In this document: one piece after another, positions 17,533 to 26,790 of the stretch | Numbering within the stretch: the stretch's first letter is position 1 | Layout: each line of letters opens with the position of its first letter | Assembly: GCA_019454985.1 (NCBI GenBank) | Contig: JACFNF010000001.1 | Location: 62,001 to 126,000 of the forward strand | Length of the DNA stretch: 64,000 nucleotides | Direction of reading: 5' to 3' | Origin: Bacteroidales bacterium | Lineage (GTDB): Bacteria; Bacteroidota; Bacteroidia; Bacteroidales; F082 | Made by a program: the position numbers and the translations under genes | The notes under the pieces: generated by a model | Databases searched by the model: none | Told to the model about the DNA's origin: nothing | The model's input: only the letters and a program-made list of their open reading frames with translations

Positions 17533-19146
17533 TCAGGCTTCGTCGGTTTCGGTGTCCGTGTCGTCTATGTCGGGTGGCAACAAGCGATCAGGGACGCGTT
17601 TATCCGATTTCAGACCCATTTTCCGCAATTGTTCGGCCTGATTAATCAGATTTCCACGGCCATCTTTGAGCTGCCCCAAAGCATCGCCGTATGCTTTCTG
17701 CGTTGCGTCGAGCTTTTTACCGATCTCTTCAAAATTTTGGGTGAACCCAACAAATTTTTCGTAAAGCAGCTCACCTCGTTTGACAATATCCATGGCGTTT
17801 TTGTTTTGCCACTCGCGCCTCCATAAGTCGGAGAAGAGTTTCAGACAGGCAATAAGGGTTGTAGGGCTCACAAGCAGGATTCGTTTTGAATAGGCATACG
17901 ACCACAAATCAGGGTCGCCCTGTATGGCAAGCAAATAAGCGGGTTCAATGGGAATAAACATCATGGTAAAATCCAACGATGTATTCATGTCATCGTATTT
18001 TTTTGCGCTCAGTTGGTCAATGTGCAACTTGGTGGCATTGATGTGTTCGGTAAGGAATTTCCGTTGTTCATCGGCATCGTCGCTTGCCGAATAGTTGTCG
18101 TAGGCAATGAGCGAGACTTTGGAGTCAATAATAATGACGCGTTCATCGGGCAGATTCACCTTTACGTCTAAGCGTTGAGTCCGGCCTTCGTCGTCTTTGA
18201 TGGAATGTTGCACAAAATATTCCCGATCTTTGGTCAGGCCCGAGGCTTCGAGAATCCGTTCGAGGATCACTTCGCCCCAGTTTCCTCTTTTCTGCGATTT
18301 ACCTTTGAGGGCAGTAGCCAAATTATTGGCTTCGGCGCTGATTTTGTTGGTCTGCTCGATGAGGCCTTTGATTCGTTCTTCGAGCGAGATACGTTGTTTG
18401 GTGTCTTCGGTATGCGTTGATTCTACCTTCTCTTTAAACTTATTAATGTCGTCTTTCAGAGGGTTTAACAGCAATTCGATATTGATTTTGTTGGCCTCGG
18501 TAAATTTCTCCGATTTTTCCTCAAACAATCTGTTGGCAATCTTTTCAAACTGCAGATGAGCGGTTTTCTGAAGCTCTTCCATTTCGGTTTTCTGCGTGTG
18601 AAGCTTTTCGTTCAATGCCTGATAACTGGTTTTCAAGCTGCTGTTCATCGCGCTGAGTTCGGCATTTTTCGCGTTGAACTCTTCGATCTGAAGCGTTTGT
18701 TTTTCGGCAAGCTGCGACAGCCGCGAAGCGTTTTCGTTCAGCGACCGGTTGTTGGCCTGCAGTTCGGCAATGGTTTGTTTGTGGAGATTGATTTCGTCCT
18801 GCCGGCTTTGGCTTTTAGTTTGTTCGGCGCTGAGTTGTTGCGCCAGCCCTTCGCATTTGTCGTTGTTATTGGAAAGTTGTGTTTCAATCGAAACCGTTTT
18901 AGCCTGCAATTGCGACAATTCGGTTTCTCTCATCGTCAATCGTCCGGAAAGATGGTCGCGTTCTTCGCGTAACATCAGTACCTGATTTTCGGCCAATTTC
19001 TGAGTGGTGACAGCTTCATTGTATTTGAGATTCAATTCTTCAAATTGTTTTTTCGCGACTGTTTTTGTTTTGTTCAGTAAATAAGCAACAACCCAGGCTA
19101 TGATGCCGCCGGCAAAAACGCCGATGATTAAACCCGATATCATCAT
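17533..19146 (-). CDS. rmuC: DNA recombination protein RmuC homologue
   Basis: RmuC limits DNA inversions between short repeats in E. coli and has a predicted nuclease-like core. The 537-residue protein has an N-terminal membrane helix (about 3-23), a long coiled coil (about 30-230) and the RmuC domain with KSQKRGNWGEVILERILE, VNLPDERVIIIDSKVSL and MMFIPIEPAYLLAI. The architecture is complete. It ends in an acidic tail (DDTDTETDEA). It lies about 100 bases upstream of the U32 gene. Confidence 0.92.
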   Translation of the reverse strand: MMISGLIIGVFAGGIIAWVVAYLLNKTKTVAKKQFEELNLKYNEAVTTQKLAENQVLMLREERDHLSGRLTMRETELSQLQAKTVSIETQLSNNNDKCEGLAQQLSAEQTKSQSRQDEINLHKQTIAELQANNRSLNENASRLSQLAEKQTLQIEEFNAKNAELSAMNSSLKTSYQALNEKLHTQKTEMEELQKTAHLQFEKIANRLFEEKSEKFTEANKINIELLLNPLKDDINKFKEKVESTHTEDTKQRISLEERIKGLIEQTNKISAEANNLATALKGKSQKRGNWGEVILERILEASGLTKDREYFVQHSIKDDEGRTQRLDVKVNLPDERVIIIDSKVSLIAYDNYSASDDADEQRKFLTEHINATKLHIDQLSAKKYDDMNTSLDFTMMFIPIEPAYLLAIQGDPDLWSYAYSKRILLVSPTTLIACLKLFSDLWRREWQNKNAMDIVKRGELLYEKFVGFTQNFEEIGKKLDATQKAYGDALGQLKDGRGNLINQAEQLRKMGLKSDKRVPDRLLPPDIDDTDTETDEA

Positions 19147-19430
19147 TTTATTTTTATTTAATTATTAATCATCATTGATTATCAGCGCTTTGCAAAACTG
19201 AAGGCAGAATTTGACGATGATATTTCAAAAACTTCCACAGTCCAATTTCAACGCAGGGCTAAAGCCTCAAATTTAAGGAAAATACGATGCCCACATGATT
19301 TTGCCGATTCGTTTTTTCAACGAAACAGTAAAGCGTCGGATTTTTTTATGAAAAAGTCTTTGCCGGTGCTGATATTCTTCCGGCTTAGGCGCGGTTGAGT
19401 TTTGTTCCTTATTTTGAGAAATATGCAGTT

Positions 19431-20876
19431 TCACTCAATCGGGAACCATTTGCGAAGAATAGCCGCATAGGTTCCATCGGTTTTAGCAGCTTCGAGTGCG
19501 GTTTGCCATTGTGTCACGATATCATCGTTGGTACTACGTGAGAAAGCAATATAATAATCCGACGAAAGCAGGGTGGTTTCAGGTTGCAACTGATCGAAAG
19601 CGAAGCCTGCCTGCCGGACGATATCAGCAATGGTGATGTTCGTACATACGATGGCCTGCACTTCGCCATTCATCAGCATATTGATCATTTCCGTGGGATC
19701 GCCTACGGCCACCAAATTGGTGAAGCCCAATTCGCGAAGATATTGGTCGGAAAACCATGATGTCACTGTGCCAATGGCATTCAGGCTACGTGCTTCGTCC
19801 ACGGTACTGATGCTGATTCCGGAACCTTTTTTCACATAAAAATAGGTGGCATTGGTTCCAATAGGGCCAACCCAACGAAAAAGGTTCTCGCGAATCGGGG
19901 TGCGATCCATCGTAAACAGGCAGAAGTTCGGATTGAGCAAGGCCTGCTGATAGGCATTGCTCCAGAGTGTCAGCCGGATATCGTAGAAACGTTGGTTGCG
20001 CCGCATGATTTCCTTTACCACATCAGTTCCAAAACCGGTAATTTCGCCATAACTATTCCGAAAAGTCAAAGGCGGATACTGTTCAGTAAAAACCTGAAGA
20101 ATGCCCGGTGCGCCATTAGTTTGCATGAATTCTTGATATAACAGTTCAAGTTGCCCGTTGACTTTCAATTGATCGAGTTCGTATTGAAAATCGTGGATCA
20201 CCTCTTGCGGAATGGCTTTATTGAAGGCAAAATAGACAAAAGAGTTTTCGAGCAGAAGCGATGGCCGCACATCATAGAACGACTTATTCAATCCTTTGAG
20301 GGCAGCCTGAGCAACGATATCCGAAGAAGGAACAAGGCTGACAGATCCATTGAGCAGTTTTGTAAAAGCATCCGCAATGTTTTCGCAATAAACAAGATTG
20401 GTAAAACCTTCGTCAACAAGAAATTCATTGATGGCATAATCAGGAATCAACCCGATGGCCGGCACTTGTTTAGCGTCTTCTATCGTATTGATTTCAAGCG
20501 GATTTGACGATGCGCCATAAAATCTCCAGTCGAGGGTGGCATAAGGCCCAACCCAGTTGAATTCGTCCTTCCTATCTTGGGTAATCACCGTTGAAAATAA
20601 CACAGCTTTTGGGTCATTTTTTGCAAGCGTCATGGCTTCGCTCCATGGCAGAACACGCGCCTCGAAGGGCATATCCAGCTTGTTGCAAATCCGCCGCAGC
20701 AATTCGGGTGCCAGCCCTTTCAACTTTCCCCCTTCGGTATAATTCAAAGGTGGATAATCCTCGGTGAGAAAGACCAATTCGTGCGGATATGAATGATCTT
20801 CCTTTTTTGTACAGCCTTCAAACATAAAGACTACTAAGAATAAAACCAGTGTGATGAAGCAGAAATGTGTTTTCAT
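19431..20876 (-). CDS. Lipoprotein with two tandem extracellular solute-binding (SBP3) domains
   Basis: The start at 20876 gives a clean lipoprotein signal with Cys22 (VFMFEGC); the open frame to 20933 adds 19 residues that would bury it. The 481-residue protein consists of two type-3 solute-binding domains in tandem, each opening with the same sort of motif: LTEDYPPLNYTEGGKLKG (first) and FTEQYPPLTFRNSYGEITG (second). Such domains bind amino acids or similar small polar ligands in the periplasm. There is no permease, ATPase, histidine kinase or GGDEF domain attached or adjacent, so it is an orphan binding protein or sensor. The ligand is unknown. Confidence 0.82.
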   Translation of the reverse strand: MKTHFCFITLVLFLVVFMFEGCTKKEDHSYPHELVFLTEDYPPLNYTEGGKLKGLAPELLRRICNKLDMPFEARVLPWSEAMTLAKNDPKAVLFSTVITQDRKDEFNWVGPYATLDWRFYGASSNPLEINTIEDAKQVPAIGLIPDYAINEFLVDEGFTNLVYCENIADAFTKLLNGSVSLVPSSDIVAQAALKGLNKSFYDVRPSLLLENSFVYFAFNKAIPQEVIHDFQYELDQLKVNGQLELLYQEFMQTNGAPGILQVFTEQYPPLTFRNSYGEITGFGTDVVKEIMRRNQRFYDIRLTLWSNAYQQALLNPNFCLFTMDRTPIRENLFRWVGPIGTNATYFYVKKGSGISISTVDEARSLNAIGTVTSWFSDQYLRELGFTNLVAVGDPTEMINMLMNGEVQAIVCTNITIADIVRQAGFAFDQLQPETTLLSSDYYIAFSRSTNDDIVTQWQTALEAAKTDGTYAAILRKWFPIE

Positions 20877-21434
20877 TGAATCGGGTTTTCGGGTGAATGT
20901 ATTGGTTTTAATTGGGATGCAAAAGGATTTCATTGACCCATGCCTTCCAAAGTTTCGTTTGTTTTCGTCAATTCCTGTTTTGTTTTCGTAACTTTCTTGA
21001 GTTCAAACAACCCAATCCGTATTTTCAAATCTTCGCCACAAAGTCCGGTTCGGCATTCTAAGTTCGTTTGACAATAACAAAAGTATCTTTTTTCAAAAGG
21101 TTCTATATTTTTTTGAATAAATTTTTCTTCTGTACTTTCAAAAAATCCGTTTATCCGATAACCTGAGCAAAGTATAAAGTTTTTTGAGGTTCTGTGTTTA
21201 GGTGTTAAAGTGTTAAGATGTTAAGGTGTTTTCAAATCAAAGCTTAATTTTTAAAAGAAGAATATTTCTGGAAACAAAGGCAGAAAAACTTCAATTCCTT
21301 GCCGGGTTGGGTACGTGGGCAGGCGCGAACGGCGGGCTTTTGAAAATCTTCAAACCAACAATCAAACAAATCAGCACATGACGATAAATCAGCATAAAAA
21401 TGTACTTTTATCCGTTTTTCTAATCCCTACTACG
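20877..21434. other. Long AT-rich spacer between divergent genes
   Basis: This 558-base region separates the tandem solute-binding gene (minus) from the exonuclease-family gene (plus). It holds an 8-base tandem repeat (21193-21232). Just upstream of the second gene is an imperfect -7-like TACTTTTA (21403-21410). The open frame that runs in from 21315 lacks family sequence before 21435. No RNA gene was recognised. Confidence 0.5.
21193..21232. repeat. Five degenerate 8-base tandem repeats
   Basis: Consecutive units read gtgtttag, gtgttaaa, gtgttaag, atgttaag and gtgttttc, each differing from gtgttaag by one or two bases. Such short spacer repeats are noncoding and prone to slippage. Confidence 0.7.
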
Positions 21435-22499
21435 ATGAAAATAATCAAACGCATCATACAAGCCATGTTGGGGGCTTTGGTTATTGCAGCTCTTTTTTTA
21501 GGTATATTCCTTTTTTACATCAGCCAAAAAGACTATATCCCCAATCCGGTGGAGGAGCTTCAGGTGATTCACAAGGCAAACAAAATTGTAACGGGCAACA
21601 CTTTCAATATGATCATCTGGAACTTAGGCTATGCCGGTCTGGGCAGTCAGATGGATTTCTTTTATGACGGCGGCAGCCGCACACGCGCCAGTGAAGCTGA
21701 AACCCGCCAAAACATGGAAGGCATAAAAAAATATATTCAATCGCAGCACGATGTTGACTTCTGGCTGTTTCAGGAAGTTGATTTTCATGCAAAACGTACC
21801 TACGGCATTGACGAGAGCATTGAACTGGCACATTGTCTTCCTGATTATAGCTATGTGGCTGCCGTCAATTACGATGTCCCTTTTGTGCCCGTTCCTCTGA
21901 GCGATCCAATGGGAAAAGTCAAAGCCGGTTTGATGAGCTTTTCACGTTTCAGTCCGCGTATGGCACGTCGCTATGCTTACCCTCAGATTGCCGGCTGGCC
22001 CGAACGGCTTTTTCTTCTCGACCGCTGTTTCAGTGAGTTACGCATCAATATTGAGTTTGGTAAAGATTTGGTTATCCTGAACACCCATAATTCAGCTTTT
22101 GTTGAAAAACAAAACCTGATGGATATGGAGCTCGCCGTGATTCGCAACAAGATTTTACGCGAATATGAGTCGGGCAATTATGTGATTGTGGCGGGTGACT
22201 GGAATATGAATCCGCCCGGACTTACGGCTTCGGGCTTTCGGGCAGGCTATGTTTTCAGGTCCACAAAAGTGTTTGTTCCCTCCGATTTTATGTCGGACGA
22301 ATGGAACTATGCCTTTGATGGCAGCACACCCAGCAACCGCTGGGTTGATCAGCCTTATGTGCCGGGGAAAACGCCTGTGACTACCATTGATTTCTTCCTC
22401 ACCTCACCCAATGTGGGGATATTGTCAGTGGAAGCTGCCGATTTAGGCTTCCTATTCAGCGACCATAACCCGGTAAAACTGCAGTTTGTCTTGCAGTAA
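21435..22499 (+). CDS. Membrane-anchored endonuclease/exonuclease/phosphatase family protein
   Basis: A 354-residue protein with one N-terminal membrane helix (about 9-30), then an EEP-fold catalytic domain. Visible active-site motifs are WNLGYAG (family N-box), FQEVD with the metal-binding Glu, GDWNMNP with the Asp-x-Asn pair, and a C-terminal SDHNPV with the catalytic Asp-His. The fold includes DNases, phosphodiesterases and sphingomyelinase-like enzymes; the substrate is not readable. The helix places the domain outside the cytoplasmic membrane. I chose the ATG at 21435, which opens with KIIKRIIQ before the helix; the longer frame adds 40 unrelated residues. Confidence 0.83.
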   Translation: MKIIKRIIQAMLGALVIAALFLGIFLFYISQKDYIPNPVEELQVIHKANKIVTGNTFNMIIWNLGYAGLGSQMDFFYDGGSRTRASEAETRQNMEGIKKYIQSQHDVDFWLFQEVDFHAKRTYGIDESIELAHCLPDYSYVAAVNYDVPFVPVPLSDPMGKVKAGLMSFSRFSPRMARRYAYPQIAGWPERLFLLDRCFSELRINIEFGKDLVILNTHNSAFVEKQNLMDMELAVIRNKILREYESGNYVIVAGDWNMNPPGLTASGFRAGYVFRSTKVFVPSDFMSDEWNYAFDGSTPSNRWVDQPYVPGKTPVTTIDFFLTSPNVGILSVEAADLGFLFSDHNPVKLQFVLQ

Positions 22500-22616
22500 C
22501 AATCCATGATTTTCGGTTCTTTCCAAGTCGAATGTTCAAAATGTGATGAGGGGAAGAGTTTGGCCAAACCGATAATTCTGTTGAAATCGGAACGGCTTAC
22601 GATTTGAGCAAAAGGG

Positions 22617-23180
22617 CTATTTATTGTTAAAGAAATTCATGGTTCTTTCAGCCCCGACACTGACAAAACTCTTGATCATTTCCACTGCAATCGGAATTTT
22701 AGGTTCGAGGATCAGCATTTCCTGCTTGCTCCACTCACCCAGCACAAAATCAACCTGTTTGCCTCGCGGAAAATCATTACCAATGCCAAACCGAAGTCGT
22801 GCAAATTCGTTGGTTCCCAATGTCTGGATGATATTTTCCAGTCCATTATGCCCGGCATCGCTGCCTTTTGTTTTCATGCGCAGAGTAGCAAGCGGCAGCG
22901 CCAGATCGTCCACTACGACAAGCAGATTTTCCTGTGGGATATTCTCCTGCCGCAACCAATATTGCACAGCTTTGCCACTAAGGTTCATATAAGTGGTAGG
23001 CTTGATCACGATTAACTGGCGGCTTTTGTAGCGCAAAAGAGTTGTCTGGGCTAATCGCGCTGTCTCAAACCTGCCCGAAAGGTCGGCACACAAGGCATCG
23101 CCCACCATAAAACCGATGTTATGGCGGGTGTTGGCATACTCGGCACCAATATTTCCAAGACAGGCGATGAGATATTTCAT
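22617..23180 (-). CDS. pth: Peptidyl-tRNA hydrolase
   Basis: Recycles peptidyl-tRNA released from stalled ribosomes by cleaving the ester bond. The 187-residue protein has Asn10 and the catalytic His20 in NTRHNIGF, VVVDDLALP with the conserved Asp, and SDAGHNGLENI. The start at 23180 gives the standard N-terminus MKYLIACLGNIG; the longer frame to 23300 would run through the terminator hairpin. It lies downstream of rplY, from which that hairpin separates it. Confidence 0.95.
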   Translation of the reverse strand: MKYLIACLGNIGAEYANTRHNIGFMVGDALCADLSGRFETARLAQTTLLRYKSRQLIVIKPTTYMNLSGKAVQYWLRQENIPQENLLVVVDDLALPLATLRMKTKGSDAGHNGLENIIQTLGTNEFARLRFGIGNDFPRGKQVDFVLGEWSKQEMLILEPKIPIAVEMIKSFVSVGAERTMNFFNNK

Positions 23181-23216
23181 GGGCAAAAAGAGGGTTAAAG
23201 AAAGCGAAAAATAAAG

Positions 23217-23252
23217 AAAAAAGGCATAAAAACGTCGTTTTATGCCTTTTTT
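23217..23252. terminator. Rho-independent terminator between rplY and pth
   Basis: A perfect 15-bp stem (23217-23231 with 23238-23252) and 6-base loop, flanked by A6 and T6, so it works in either direction. On the minus strand it lies 17 bases past the rplY stop and ends the prs-rplY transcript. Confidence 0.88.
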
Positions 23253-23268
23253 GATGCGTAAAAGGTTT

Positions 23269-23838
23269 TTATTCTTCTTCGGGGGTGAGGGTGACGCCAC
23301 GGGCCGTGGCTACTTCAACAATCACCGAGTTTGCATTATCAATGAATTTGATCTGGTCAAATTCGAGATTTTTTACTTTGATGCTTTGGCCGATATTCAA
23401 TTGCGAAAGACTGATTTCAACGAAGTCAGGCATATTGGCAACGAGACCCTTTGCGGTCAGGCGGGTGAGTTTATGTTTGAGTTTTCCCCCGCGGAGCACA
23501 CCGGGCGAACTGCCGGTAAGCTTCACAGGCAGGGAAACAACAACCGGCTTATCGTCCGAAATCTCGAGAAAGTCGGCATGAATCACCTGATCGCCAACAG
23601 GATGATATTGAATATCCTTCAGCAAGGTTTTATAGGTTTTGCCATCAATCGTGATTTCGATGACAAATGTTTCGGGAGTAAAGATGATTTTTTTGAAAGC
23701 ATCGAGGCCCATACTAAAATGAAGCTGCTGAGCGCCTCCATAAAGCACACAAGGCACCTGACCGTCGTAACGCAATGCTTTAGCATCCTTTTTCCCTACG
23801 TTCTCCCTCAGAGAACCGCTCATTGATACTGTTTTCAT
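23269..23838 (-). CDS. rplY: 50S ribosomal protein L25, Ctc type
   Basis: A 5S-rRNA-binding ribosomal protein. The 189-residue length is that of the two-domain Ctc form: an N-terminal L25 domain (about 1-90, with LRENVGKKDAKALRYDGQVP) and a C-terminal beta domain (about 95-185, with LPVKLTGSSPGVLRGGKL). It is 31 bases downstream of prs on the same strand and co-transcribed with it, a common pairing (prs-ctc-pth). Confidence 0.95.
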   Translation of the reverse strand: MKTVSMSGSLRENVGKKDAKALRYDGQVPCVLYGGAQQLHFSMGLDAFKKIIFTPETFVIEITIDGKTYKTLLKDIQYHPVGDQVIHADFLEISDDKPVVVSLPVKLTGSSPGVLRGGKLKHKLTRLTAKGLVANMPDFVEISLSQLNIGQSIKVKNLEFDQIKFIDNANSVIVEVATARGVTLTPEEE

Positions 23839-23869
23839 GCGATGAAAAATTTAGATAAAATGAATTGGG

Positions 23870-24808
23870 TTATTTAATCTGAAACAGCGAACTGATGGAT
23901 TCGTAGTTGACGACTCGCCGGATGACTTCGGCAAACAGCTCAGCTGTGGACAGTACTTTTATTTTTTCGTGTTCAAATTTCAATGGGATAGTATCCGTAA
24001 CAACCACTTCGGTAAAAATTGAGTTGGTTAGTTTTTCGTAAGCATGACCTGAAAAAACCGGGTGGGTACAGAATGCTCTGACGCTGGAAGCCCCATTTTC
24101 CATGATCAGCTCACCTGCTTTGGTGATCGAGCCGCCAGTGTCAATAATATCATCAATCAGGATCACATCGCGGCCTTTGACATCTCCAATGAGCGAGATT
24201 TCTTCAACCACATTGGGTTTTGTGCGTTGTTTGTAGCAAATCACAAAACCTGTGTTGAGGTTTTTGGCATAGGAGGCTGCGCGGCGTGTTCCGCCCGTAT
24301 CGGGCGAAGCCATGGTGAGATTGGGCAAATTGAGGCTTTTGATATAAGGCACAAAAATGTTGGAAGCATAAATGTGGTCAACCGGTACATCAAAAAAACC
24401 TTGGATCTGGTCGGCATGAAGGTCAATGGTAATGATGCGGGTAATGCCGGAAGTGATCAAAAGGTTGGCAACTAATTTGGCTGCAATGGAAACACGCGAT
24501 TTATCTTTACGGTCTTGCCTTGCAAAACCAAAATATGGGATAACGGCTGTGATCTTACGTGCTGAAGCCCGGCGAGCAGCATCGGCCATCAACAAAAGCT
24601 CGAAAAGATTCTCGGTAGGTGTGAACGTTGACTGAACCAAAAAGACATCGCGACCGCGGATATTTTCATCAAAAGAAGGCTGAAATTCACCGTCGGCAAA
24701 GGTGATCACCGATGTCTTACCAAGCGGAACACCATAGCTTTTTGCGATCTTGTCGGCCAGATTTTGAGACGCCCTTCCGGAGAAGATACTTACAAGGTGT
24801 TCAGACAT
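23870..24808 (-). CDS. prs: Ribose-phosphate pyrophosphokinase
   Basis: Makes PRPP from ribose 5-phosphate and ATP for nucleotide, NAD and histidine synthesis. The 312-residue protein has the signature DLHADQIQGFF, the PRPP-binding loop DVILIDDIIDTGGS and RQDRKDKSR. The ATG at 24808 (SEHLVSIFSG) is preferred: an in-frame start at 24865 lies upstream of the promoter -7 element at 24838-24845. It heads the prs-rplY unit. Confidence 0.96.
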   Translation of the reverse strand: MSEHLVSIFSGRASQNLADKIAKSYGVPLGKTSVITFADGEFQPSFDENIRGRDVFLVQSTFTPTENLFELLLMADAARRASARKITAVIPYFGFARQDRKDKSRVSIAAKLVANLLITSGITRIITIDLHADQIQGFFDVPVDHIYASNIFVPYIKSLNLPNLTMASPDTGGTRRAASYAKNLNTGFVICYKQRTKPNVVEEISLIGDVKGRDVILIDDIIDTGGSITKAGELIMENGASSVRAFCTHPVFSGHAYEKLTNSIFTEVVVTDTIPLKFEHEKIKVLSTAELFAEVIRRVVNYESISSLFQIK

Positions 24809-24837
24809 AACGACTTGGGATTTTGAATAGTCGGCTG

Positions 24838-24869
24838 CAAAGGTAGTAATTTCATGAATAGACACGAAA
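24838..24869 (-). promoter_or_regulatory. Promoter of prs-rplY
   Basis: The minus strand carries TTTC (24866-24869) as a near -33 element, a 20-base spacer and TACCTTTG (24838-24845). The ATG at 24808 follows 29 bases downstream. Confidence 0.75.
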
Positions 24870-24920
24870 CTATTTTTACTTTTTCATACAATTTGATGTC
24901 ATAGATTCAACAAATGGATA

Positions 24921-24949
24921 AAATAAAAAAACCGGGACGAGCCCGGTTC
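24921..24949 (-). terminator. Rho-independent terminator after etfA
   Basis: A 7-bp GC-rich stem (24930-24936 with 24942-24948), 5-base loop and, on the minus strand, a T-rich tract (24921-24930). It is 23 bases past the etfA stop and closes the fatty-acid oxidation block. Confidence 0.85.
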
Positions 24950-24971
24950 TAAGGTTTTCAACCTATTGGCA

Positions 24972-25940
24972 TTAACCTTTGATTTCCTTAACGGCAGCTA
25001 TCATTTCGGGGATCACCTTCAGGGCATCACCTACTATGCCATAGTCGGCTGCTTCGAAAATCGGGGCTTCAGGGTCTTTGTTCACGGCAACGATCACTTT
25101 CGATCCGCTAACTCCGCCCAGATGCTGGATGGCGCCCGAAATACCAAAGGCAAAGTATAGGTTGGGAGCAATAATTTTACCTGTCTGGCCAACATGTTCG
25201 CTATGAGGTCTCCAACCTTCATCGGACACAGGTCGTGAGCAAGCTGTAGCTGCGCCAAGAACTGATGCCAATTCTTCGAGCCCGCTCCAGTTTTCGGGAC
25301 CTTTCATTCCACGACCGCCGGCTACCACAATTTCTGCTTCGCTGAGCAAAATCTTACCGCTCACGGTCTGTGTCTGTTCAATGATCAACCCGAAATCCGC
25401 ATTTGTCAGACCCGGGTCGAAAGCCTCGAAAGTTACATTCACTTTATTTTCAACCAATCCAAAGGAGTTGTACGAAAGCGTCAACACTTTCACAGGGGTA
25501 TGGATCACGGCATGACCGATGGCTTTTCCGGTAAACACGTGTTTATTTACTTTGAACGGATCGAGCGACACGGGCAATCCAACGACATTGCTTACTAATC
25601 CGGCCTGAAGCTTCACGGCAAGCCGGGGAGCAATAGCTTTACCAAAGTTATTGTGAGCCAAAAGGATGATTTTCGAACCCGTTTGGTTAGCAGCGGCAGC
25701 AATTGCTTTGGCCGAAGCCTGATTGTCGAGGCTGGCAAAACGGGCATCATCAGCCGTTAAAACCTTGGTTATTCCATAGTTGCCTAACTTTTGCAACTCA
25801 TCTGATTCCACTTTACCCAATGAAACGGCAATAGCGTTTTCGCCGGCCTGCTTGGCAAGCGCTGCTCCGTAGGAAGCCAGTTCAAAGCCTGCTTTTTTAA
25901 TTTTCCCTTCGGTATTGTCAACAAATATCAGTACTGACAT
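24972..25940 (-). CDS. etfA: Electron transfer flavoprotein alpha subunit
   Basis: Together with EtfB accepts electrons from acyl-CoA dehydrogenases and passes them to the quinone pool. The 322-residue protein has an alternative N-terminal domain and the C-terminal FAD-binding domain, with [14 protein letters not shown] (about 222-235) and the signature [15 protein letters not shown] followed by [12 protein letters not shown]. It is 40 bases downstream of etfB. No bifurcation-specific extra domain is seen. Confidence 0.95.
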   Translation of the reverse strand: MSVLIFVDNTEGKIKKAGFELASYGAALAKQAGENAIAVSLGKVESDELQKLGNYGITKVLTADDARFASLDNQASAKAIAAAANQTGSKIILLAHNNFGKAIAPRLAVKLQAGLVSNVVGLPVSLDPFKVNKHVFTGKAIGHAVIHTPVKVLTLSYNSFGLVENKVNVTFEAFDPGLTNADFGLIIEQTQTVSGKILLSEAEIVVAGGRGMKGPENWSGLEELASVLGAATACSRPVSDEGWRPHSEHVGQTGKIIAPNLYFAFGISGAIQHLGGVSGSKVIVAVNKDPEAPIFEAADYGIVGDALKVIPEMIAAVKEIKG

Positions 25941-25980
25941 ATTCTTCAGATTTTAAATTCTTAAAAATGATCATCTTCTT

Positions 25981-26724
25981 TTACAACACCTTAGCTTCGT
26001 CGCGAAGGGCGTGAACAAGCTGATTCACCTGATCTTCGGTAAATTTCTTGCAGGCTGCTTTGGCCGGTGGCAAATCGAATGAAGCAAAGCTGACACGGAT
26101 GTCGGTATCCACAGGAGTAATTACTTCCAATGGTTTGGTACGGGCCATCATGATGCCACGCATTGCCGGAATACGAGGCTCTTTGGCAATGCCTTTCTGA
26201 ACGATAGCCAACAATGGGAAATCAAGACTGACCGTCTGGCTGCCTCCCTCGATTTCGCGTACCAATTTTGCTTTACTTCCCTCTATCTGAAGGTTACTTA
26301 CTCCTGAAACTGACTGTATTCCAATCATTTCGGCAAGCATTCCACCAACGGCAGAGCCATTATAGTCCGAAGCTTCGATGCCAGCAAAAACTAAGTCGTA
26401 ACCTTTTGCAACCTGCGCAAGCTGGCTGGCTACAAAAAAGGCGTCTTTGGGTTCGGAATCCACACGAATAGCTTTGTCGGCGCCAATGGCCAAAGCTTTC
26501 CGAAGAGTAGCCTCGGTATCTTGCTTGCCAACATTGGCCACTGTAACTGATTCTACGCCGCTTCCAGGAGTTTCTTTCAACTCCATGGCGCGCGTCAGGG
26601 CTAGTTCGTCCCAGGGATTGATAATCCACTGAACTCCATTTGTATCAAAAGCCGTTTTGTCGGCATTGAATTTGATTTTTGTGGTTGTATCGGGCACATT
26701 CCCGATAAGAACAAGTATTTTCAT
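25981..26724 (-). CDS. etfB: Electron transfer flavoprotein beta subunit
   Basis: The partner of EtfA. The 247-residue protein begins KILVLIGNVPDTTTKIKF and contains INPWDELALTRAMELKE, the AMP/FAD-binding stretch VFAGIEASDYNGSAVG, and RIPAMRGIMMARTKPLEV. I chose the ATG at 26724; the two-codon extension would begin with TTG. It follows the short-chain acyl-CoA dehydrogenase gene by 66 bases, which supplies its electrons. Confidence 0.95.
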   Translation of the reverse strand: MKILVLIGNVPDTTTKIKFNADKTAFDTNGVQWIINPWDELALTRAMELKETPGSGVESVTVANVGKQDTEATLRKALAIGADKAIRVDSEPKDAFFVASQLAQVAKGYDLVFAGIEASDYNGSAVGGMLAEMIGIQSVSGVSNLQIEGSKAKLVREIEGGSQTVSLDFPLLAIVQKGIAKEPRIPAMRGIMMARTKPLEVITPVDTDIRVSFASFDLPPAKAACKKFTEDQVNQLVHALRDEAKVL

Positions 26725-26790
26725 AGACAAGATGATTAAGTTCGCTAATCTGCTTTCGTTAAACCGTTCGAAAAAATACAGTTATTTGTT

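Noticed and set aside
18556..18972. 138-codon plus-strand frame opposite rmuC
   Set aside because: It lies within the coiled-coil coding part of rmuC, where biased codons open the antisense frame.
21193..21232. Possible CRISPR-like repeats
   Set aside because: Units are 8 bases, contiguous and without spacers; no cas genes are nearby.
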